64,000 nt of DNA from Fusarium oxysporum f. sp. lycopersici 4287 (taxonomy: Eukaryota; Ascomycota; Sordariomycetes; Hypocreales; Nectriaceae), in NCBI RefSeq assembly GCF_000149955.1, contig NC_030989.1:1731357-1795356 (forward strand), read 5' to 3'. This document shows, one piece after another, positions 57,839-64,000 of the stretch. Both the position numbers and the translations under genes were made by a program. Position 1 is the first letter of the stretch, and each line of letters opens with the position of its first letter. The notes under the pieces are model-generated. The model was given only the letters and a program-made list of their open reading frames with translations, made no database searches and had not been told where the DNA came from.

Positions 57839-58652
57839 TCAAAAGGAAGTGTCGTTGAAATGGTCAGGCCATTCAGAGCTGCAGTCTGGCATGGGAGGAG
57901 CGCCATTGAGATCAAGGGCAGCTGGGCTCTGTGCATCGCCGAGAGCAGAGTTGTAAGATGTCTCATTACAGGCGACGTCAAACGTATGAAAATGGGACTG
58001 CCCCATGGTCATGAAGTCATGGATCGCTGGTTGGGCCATGAAGTCAGGGGGGCAATCCATCGAAGGACCAAATCCATTTCGCTGTCTGGTGTCTTCGAGT
58101 GAAGCGGGATTGATGGAGAGCCCTTGTGGCATATCATCACTGCAAGGGGTGAGGAATCGAGAACTGCAACCAAAGTCGTCCAAGTTGTCGTTGAGGAAAG
58201 GAGAGGAAGTAGAGGCGGGAGAGAACTGTGCCATGTATGCATGTTGGTTCTGTTCTTGCTTGATGATAGGGCTCTGGCGAACCTGAGCATACGATGAGAC
58301 GCTCGAACCTGACTCAGAATTGCCGATGCTGTCCTTCTTGGGTTGTTGCGTCTTCCTTGCTTTCGTCACCCGAGACTTGTCTGCAGGGCCGGCAGGACGA
58401 GTTCTCTTCTGCGGTTGGGTGCCTAAGACTGTGGTTTTGAAACGAGCAAAGCGCATCCTTGCAGCATGTCCATTTGTGATGGGTTCGATGAGAACAGGGT
58501 CTGAGGCGACTTGATTCCAGTCGATCTGGGGTTGCGTTAGGAGGATAATCAGAACAAAATTCATGACCGGATCAACTCACGTCCTTAAGGTTCTTCTGGT
58601 TTAGAATGGCTAGAAGAAACCGGGCCATGGCGTTCTCACTGTTGGGAGCCAT
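57839..58652 (-). CDS. Myb-like-domain protein, array member D
   Basis: Two exons, 58652-58581 and 58525-57839 (55-nt intron, phase 0), give 252 residues. The domain reads ENAMARFLLAILNQKNLKD, then after the intron IDWNQVASDPVLIE and ARMRFARFKTTVLG, with a basic patch (KSRVTKARKTQQPKK). Unlike A-C, the long tail is Ser/Gln/Asn/Pro/Phe-rich (YMAQFSPASTSSPFLND) and mildly acidic at its end (SSEWPDHFNDTSF), which looks like a transcription-activation region. Its intron sits exactly at the position and phase of intron 1 in member A. A putative small transcription factor, inferred. Confidence 0.78.
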
Positions 58653-61600
58653 CGTGAATAGACTCGATTGGTGTTAAGGGGAGAGGAGGAGAGAAGGTGG
58701 CGTGTGGCTGCGGGGATAAGCCTGTCGAAGGAGGCAGAATGAGGAGAAGTGGAAGGATATATAAATTAGAACATTAAGTGGAAACTTTAGGCAGCTTTGG
58801 CTGATGGATGCCTTAGGTGAGCGTGAATTAGCTTTTCGAGATGGGAATATTGACCGAAAACAAGGTTGTGTGTTTTCAGATCAAGACTTGATTCGACGGA
58901 GTCACTGTTATCGTGAAACCCAATGCCGTGAATTCGATAAGAGGAATCGGCGAGGCTGAGGCACACTCAGATACAGATCTAGTGGACGAAAAGAGTTGTT
59001 GATGAGTGGGTAATAAACGATGTGGCAGAAGTTGAGGGTTTTCTGGCCAACGAGATGCACGAGGCGGAAATAGAACAGGCCAAGATAGTGGTCTCGGCGG
59101 GAAACCCGTCGTTGAAGAGGAGGGTCAGCTGAGCGAAAAGTCTTCTATGAGTGCATATGTAGCGTCTGGATTGCCTTTCAAGTAGTTTGTTTAAGTAGTT
59201 TGGAGTGCTGATGAAGAATGTGAATGGCACGATGCAAAGGTGATGTGGCACGGGGCAGGTTGAGGCAGAAAGCGGCAAGCGGAAGAGGGAAGAGATGGAA
59301 AGAAAGGCACCAAGAAGGAGAACAGGAAGGGATCCGTATTATATGTAGGTAGTGCCTACTTATGAGTCGTCTGGGCTGTCTGCTAAGATCCAACCTAAAT
59401 GTGATGCCACACACACCAACTTACATCCATATACATACACCTACACACCTCCTGTCCCGTCTCTGTGGGGGACTAAAACCAGGCAGATACAGGGGGGGGC
59501 CAAGCATCCCCGTACAGGCACAGCATGGATCGTGTAATGTGCCGTAATGCGCTGCGCAAGGCATTGAGAGAAAATGTCTGAGAATGCTACGATCCATGAT
59601 GCAGAGATGCTCCATAGTTGCCTGTTCCTCCTGTCGGATCCAGACGATCCCTCCCGTTGATGGAAATTGGGGCGCGACGAGGGGCTGCGGTCTGCGCGAA
59701 CACCGCGTAAAGTGGTTGCTGACCCCCCGCTAAACCCACTAAATTTGAGTCTAAGACCGCCGGGCCCCAGCGCACCATGGCCCCTGTCTCCAGGGCAGGG
59801 TGTGCTGCAATCACTACAGTTCAGCGGTGCCGCAGGTCCCATGAAAGAATTGCCTCCAGATGAGATCTCAAAAGGAGAAACAATATGTGATTGATCAATT
59901 GAGACAATGATATGCTCACTCTTAACTTGAGTTCATTTGAGACTGGAATGTTTAAATTTAAGTGGTTTTGCTCAGAACCGGTCTAGCTGATCTTCCCCTC
60001 TTTCTTCACTCTTTTAAGTCTCGTAAGCTGAAGGTAGCCAACGGCAATTGACAAAAGACAAGTTTTCTAAATAGACACATAAAGGCAAGCTAAAGCATAC
60101 CCGAGCAGGGATTACAAGCCTAGGAATGGGTGAAACCACAAAGTGTGACTCATTGCGCGGGTCACCGACGAATGGTTAATAGCACATTGGGCATACAACA
60201 TGCAACAACGCAGGGGAAAAACCGCAGCGGACCGGGTTGGGCGACTTGGCGATCCATAGCGATAGATATCCTGTTCAAATGGCCTCGTGGCAGTTATACA
60301 GGCAAATATTCAATTGGTCAGGGGGATGAATTGAGCTTGAGCTCAAGCTTATGGTGGTGTGCAGCAAGTTCAAACTGGATGCATGTTTAAGCAGACTATC
60401 TTACTTGTGATGAGACAAGAGACATCAGAAAGAGCAAGGATCGGGGTCTCGAGGCTCAAGAATGAAAGAAATTGCAGCATGCAGCCGATCCGCCGAGGTT
60501 TGCTTTGCCTGTTTGCCTCTTGACGCTCAGCTGGAGGGGTGTAGCCTAGAAAAAAGTTGATGGTCGCAATCCGTCACGACGACGATGAAAAGTAGCAATT
60601 CAACAACCGCGAGAGCTTTTGAAGTCGGAAAAATTCTCGAGTATATAAAATGTAGTTGAAACATTCGTATTTAACGATAATTAAAGCTTTCATGGTCGTG
60701 TATAGCCCTCGAATCAATGTCTGGTCGTTATGGAGGGCATGAGATGAAGTGGGTGGGAGACGCGACGGGCGCGCAGCTGGTGGGACCTTGCTCAGACTCA
60801 TCAGGACAGGAAATAGGAACGAAAGCACGTGAGAAACCTCGTACACTGTCTCCACTTCAAGTCATCTTTTCTTGTCCCCCTGAAATCCCCTTGCTTCACT
60901 TTGTGGCGCAGACTGGCGGGTCTGCCACTCCGTTACCAGATGATCTAACGTTGAGCTCGACTAATCCTCTTTCGGTAGCCGTTTGTTTATGTTGGCATCA
61001 TTTGGGTTGTCAATGTGATTTGCTGGTCTTTCTTAGGAGGTTGACTTGTTGAATCATTGGGACCTTTGCCCCAGGGAGCAAGAAAACCTCTGACGTTAAA
61101 CTAGGGTGCTAAAAACACTTAATCTAATAAGGTCTACTAAGTCTATACTAGATTATACTAAACTTACCTAGGTCTTTTTGACATTTAGGATACGTAGAGA
61201 TCCTAAGTTTTCTTGTTTCCCTTTGCTTTGCTATCACCAACCACAAAACAACCTACGATATACATGTTTTGCTTGTCGTTGTCAGTCTCACATTCTGATT
61301 CAATTTACCATTTTGAGTTGGTATAAAACTGAGGTACATTGCAACGACAAACAAGTCACGATGCTGTCTGCCAAGAGAAAGGACTGTTGTCAGACACCTT
61401 TTGAACTCGGCATTGTATAAATCTAACCGAGCAGAAGAAAAAGCAAACATACATAGATAGTACTTCTGGGAAAAGCAAAGCTCTCGAGATTCATCATCCA
61501 ATGAATCTCGACGGATAGGCTCTCGAATCGGAGATAACATTCATCCGAATCCGAAATGCCTTTGTTCCCTTCCCCATGCCAAGAAGAAGCTTGGACCATC

Positions 61601-61785
61601 ACATCCCCCCAACCTCGCGCCTCAGCGGGCTCCCCTTCCCTTAGCAATTTCTACCTACACTATCAATTTTCCCATTGATCCAGCCGTTGCCTTAACAGCG
61701 TCTAACCATCTACAGTCGCGTTGCCGCCTTGTAACCCATCACTCTTTGTCACGTCGACAATTACTCTATTTCCGTTGAATTCAGA
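58653..61785. other. Long divergent gap in the Myb-like array
   Basis: About 3.1 kb separates the minus-strand half (A-D) from the plus-strand half (E, F). No gene recognised. Contents include a run of eight G (59493-59500) and an AT-rich stretch with repeated CTA/TAG trinucleotides (61085-61200). It must contain the promoters of D and E and is large for this window. Confidence 0.5.
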
Positions 61786-63246
61786 ATGAATAGTAAAAAT
61801 TGGAATGATAGAGCTGACAAAGACTTGTTCTTTACTATTCTCTCTGTCAAGAACATTGGCGTCATAAGCGGCTCAGAATGGACCACCATTGGTAACCATA
61901 TGAGAAGTCTGGGCTATGGCTTCACCAATGAAGGCTGCCGGTGAGTACTTATATCTTTATGCTGTCATACTGGCCTATACTCAATGACTTTGCGATTCTT
62001 CATAACGTTATCATCATTTGCTTATCACGATGTATAATTCGTGCTGGTGGTCGTTACGCGTCAAGTTGGCTTATACCTGAGTCGTCCATTTACGCCCACT
62101 TATTATCACACAGCACATATTTGACTCACCTCATATATACAAATAACCCTACTAAACCCTGTCCAACTTCTTAAATAACACAGCACTAACATGTATGTAG
62201 ACAACATTTTCAGGGGCTTCGCAGAGCTCAGAATAAGGCAGAGACAGCTGGACCCAATGGCGATATTGTACGCAGGAATGATCCGACAATGAACCCGATC
62301 ACCCGTCGTCCCGGCCCTGGAAGAGGTCGGCCCAGGAAACAGCCTCCTGTTCCTGTTCCTGGAGCTGGAGAAATCCCCTCCGATCAGCCCATGCCAGTTG
62401 GTATCGTTCCCGGGCCCAACTCCGTACCTCCTTACCCCCATCCTCATCCCCAGGCAGTCCAATCTTATGGTGTTCCTGCTGGCAATCATCAAACTGGCGC
62501 TCATCTGCCAGCTCAAGGTGCTGCACAGCCTGGCAACATCTCTCCTGCGACTCCTACTCAACAAGTTCCTCCTCCCAGCAATACACCTCATGTTCAGGGT
62601 CCGATAACTTACCCAAGTCCCCCTCGTGCCCCTGACACTCCTCAGGCGCCTGCTCATCTTCATCCTCTTCAGCATGCACAATCCGTTCAACCTGGTCAAC
62701 AGCCTCAACCCGGGCAGCAACCTCCGCCTGGCCAACAGCTCCAGTCAGGTTTTCAACCTCAACCAGATCAACAGGACGGACCTGAACAGGCTTCACAGCC
62801 AACTGCACAGCCTCAGCCAGAGCAGGAAAGCTCAACTGAATACCAATCTCAGGATGTTTCCCAGGGAGCCCCTCGGGAGGCCCGTGAAGCGACTGATGCA
62901 AGTGCTGCATCTCAACATGCGCCGGTTGAGCAGAACGACGACTCTCAAGCTGCTTTAACCTCGGAGCAGCTGCAACATGCCAACGAGGATATCGATGCTG
63001 ATGGCGACGCCGATGGTGACGCTGACGGCGAAGCGGATATCGATAATGATGAGCCGGCCGCTAAACGGCCACGGTTAAGTTCGCCTGAACCCCCTAAGGA
63101 TACCGATATGGATGATGAAGCTGTCTTGGCCTTGGCGGCCCATAATGGGTCGACAGATTTTGCTTCCGAGTAAGTATTTGTCAATATTTCCATCAATGAT
63201 CTGCCAACTAATTCCTTTCAGTTTTGCTACTTATGGTGAGGCATAG
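61786..63246 (+). CDS. Myb-like-domain protein with AT-hook and acidic tail, array member E
   Basis: Three exons, 61786-61940, 62201-63169 and 63222-63246 (introns 260 and 52 nt), give 382 residues. The domain reads NWNDRADKDLFFTILSVKN, SEWTTIGNHMRSLGYGFTN, EGCRQHFQGLRRAQNKA, with the first intron splitting the Arg codon in phase 2, as in F and as in intron 2 of A. Residues about 87-98 hold an AT-hook core, GRGRPRK. A long Pro/Gln/His-rich part with repeated GQQPQP / GQQPPP units follows, then an acidic repeat (DADGDADGDADGEAD), a basic patch AAKRPRLSS (possible nuclear signal) and an end FASDFATYGEA restored by the last small exon. It is probably a nuclear DNA-binding protein. Confidence 0.78.
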
Positions 63247-63826
63247 CCACCGACTTTGCTTGTAGAATAACATTGATACCACGGGCATTGGCGTTAGAGA
63301 CTAGGAGTTTCTTAAATGGCCTTTGCATTTGCAAGGGATGGGATAGAAATGAGCAAGCGAGGACTGGATTTTTGTAGGACATACCAGAACATTCTGGGTG
63401 TGTGTATAATATGAAAGAAAAAGAGCTGAGACTTGGTTAGCAGAAGCAAGAGCTGGAGTCTCTTAGTTGGGAGCGTACATCATTGCTCTCGGTCATGTCG
63501 AAAGTTCAGTCGTAGATAGGACAGTAACAATGCCAAACTTGTAGAGTGTTTCTATTGTCACTGAAATCCGCAGTGCGAGGCAGTGCCCGAGACGCAGGTT
63601 TCGAGTCACTGCGGTGGTGCTCGTGCTGGAACAATGACGACCGCTACTTTCAGAGTATCTCTGTGCTGTAAGCTCCATTGTTCTCTTTGGGAGTATAAAT
63701 TCATCTCGCGATCGGCTTTACCCAGCTTTCTTCTCTTTCCATCACCATCACCCTTGACATCTGGACTCCCATCCGCATCTTCAACCTCAATTCTACCAAA
63801 TCAATCAACGGCAAACGATCTTCATC
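63247..63826. other. Intergenic between array members E and F
   Basis: About 0.6 kb, the promoter of F; CT-rich just before its start (63720-63800). No gene seen. Confidence 0.5.
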
Positions 63827-64000
63827 ATGCCTGGAAAAGCGAGCGATTGGGACAACGCCGACTTCCTCCTTGATCTCGTCGTTGGCCTCTACACTGGCGC
63901 TCAGGTCAACGGGGGCTTGACTCCTCCCGTCAAGCAGTCTATTGAAGAGTATATCAAGGGGCGCGGATATACCACCTCTTTTGACGCTGTGCGGTAGTGG
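63827..64000 (+). CDS. Myb-like-domain protein, array member F, first exon only
   Basis: ATG 63827 opens 55 codons plus two bases, up to a CG|GTAGTG donor at 63993/63994; the window then ends in the intron. The visible exon reads MPGKASDWDNADFLLDLVVG, GGLTPPVKQSIEEYIKGRGY and TTSFDAVR. It aligns with member E along the whole exon (W-x-N-AD...L...G..., I...MR/IKG-x-GY-x-T/F..., CR/VR) and breaks off at the same codon and phase. Without splicing the frame stops at once (CGG TAG), which supports the donor. The remainder lies to the right of the window. Confidence 0.72.

Noticed and set aside
1..64000. tRNA, rRNA, transposon, CRISPR or secondary-metabolite genes
   Set aside because: By eye I found no tRNA-like T-arm with matching stems, no transposase or reverse transcriptase motif, no direct-repeat arrays and no PKS/NRPS modules. 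A tRNAscan and RepeatMasker run would settle this.

Overview
The window is ordinary-density nuclear DNA of a filamentous ascomycete, most likely a Fusarium-type Sordariomycete. The basis is short introns (about 46-120 nt, a few longer) with GTAAGT/GTATGT donors and CTAAC/CTGAC-like branch sites, and eukaryotic housekeeping genes whose proteins read as close Hypocreales orthologues. The genus is an inference. I see no rRNA, tRNA, transposon, CRISPR array or secondary-metabolite cluster.

Left part (0-36.5 kb), mostly housekeeping: the 3' part of a Sok1/Tcp11-family gene (2-1621, +); a long Uds1-domain coiled-coil protein (3417-6820, -); a rhomboid-like DSC E3 ligase subunit (8056-8929, -); a TDT-family (Mae1/Ssu1) anion transporter with nine exons, one of only 8 nt (11046-12944, +); mitochondrial PP2C phosphatase Ptc5 (13457-15358, -); a KPWE-motif Pex39-like peroxisomal protein (16150-16985, +); a Pumilio RNA-binding protein (17764-20307, -); mitoribosomal protein mS33/Rsm27 (21529-22000, -); an RNase III with a dsRNA-binding domain set in AT-rich flanks (22800-23837, +); an Atg37-like membrane acyl-CoA-binding protein (24727-25742, +); an unknown protein (26464-27084, +); complex I 78 kDa subunit (27379-29877, -); SelO/Fmp40 AMPylase (30401-32455, -); an aldo-keto reductase (33379-34409, -); and an XRCC4/Lif1-like NHEJ protein whose frame is broken by one extra base (35261-36508, -).

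Middle part (38.9-50.1 kb): the mitotic-exit regulator Byr4/Bfa1 (+), rRNA methyltransferase Nop2 (-), Get5 (+), cofilin (-, first coding exon is only ATG, second is 11 nt) and mitochondrial Hsp60 (-).

Right part (51.2-64 kb), the most unusual region: a Gln-rich coiled-coil protein of unknown function (51218-52654, -), then at least six small genes, four on the minus strand (53582-58652) and two on the plus strand (61786 to the window end), all sharing a roughly 50-residue N-terminal Myb-like helical domain but with unrelated low-complexity tails (Lys/Glu-rich, Gln/Ser/Pro-rich, or AT-hook plus Pro/Gln-rich plus acidic). Two intron positions are shared between members, which supports one expanded local gene family. 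This is the best candidate here for an undescribed system: a tandem array of small putative DNA- or chromatin-binding proteins.

Exon boundaries were worked out by hand from splice signals and reading-frame continuity. They are predictions; no transcript data or searches were available.
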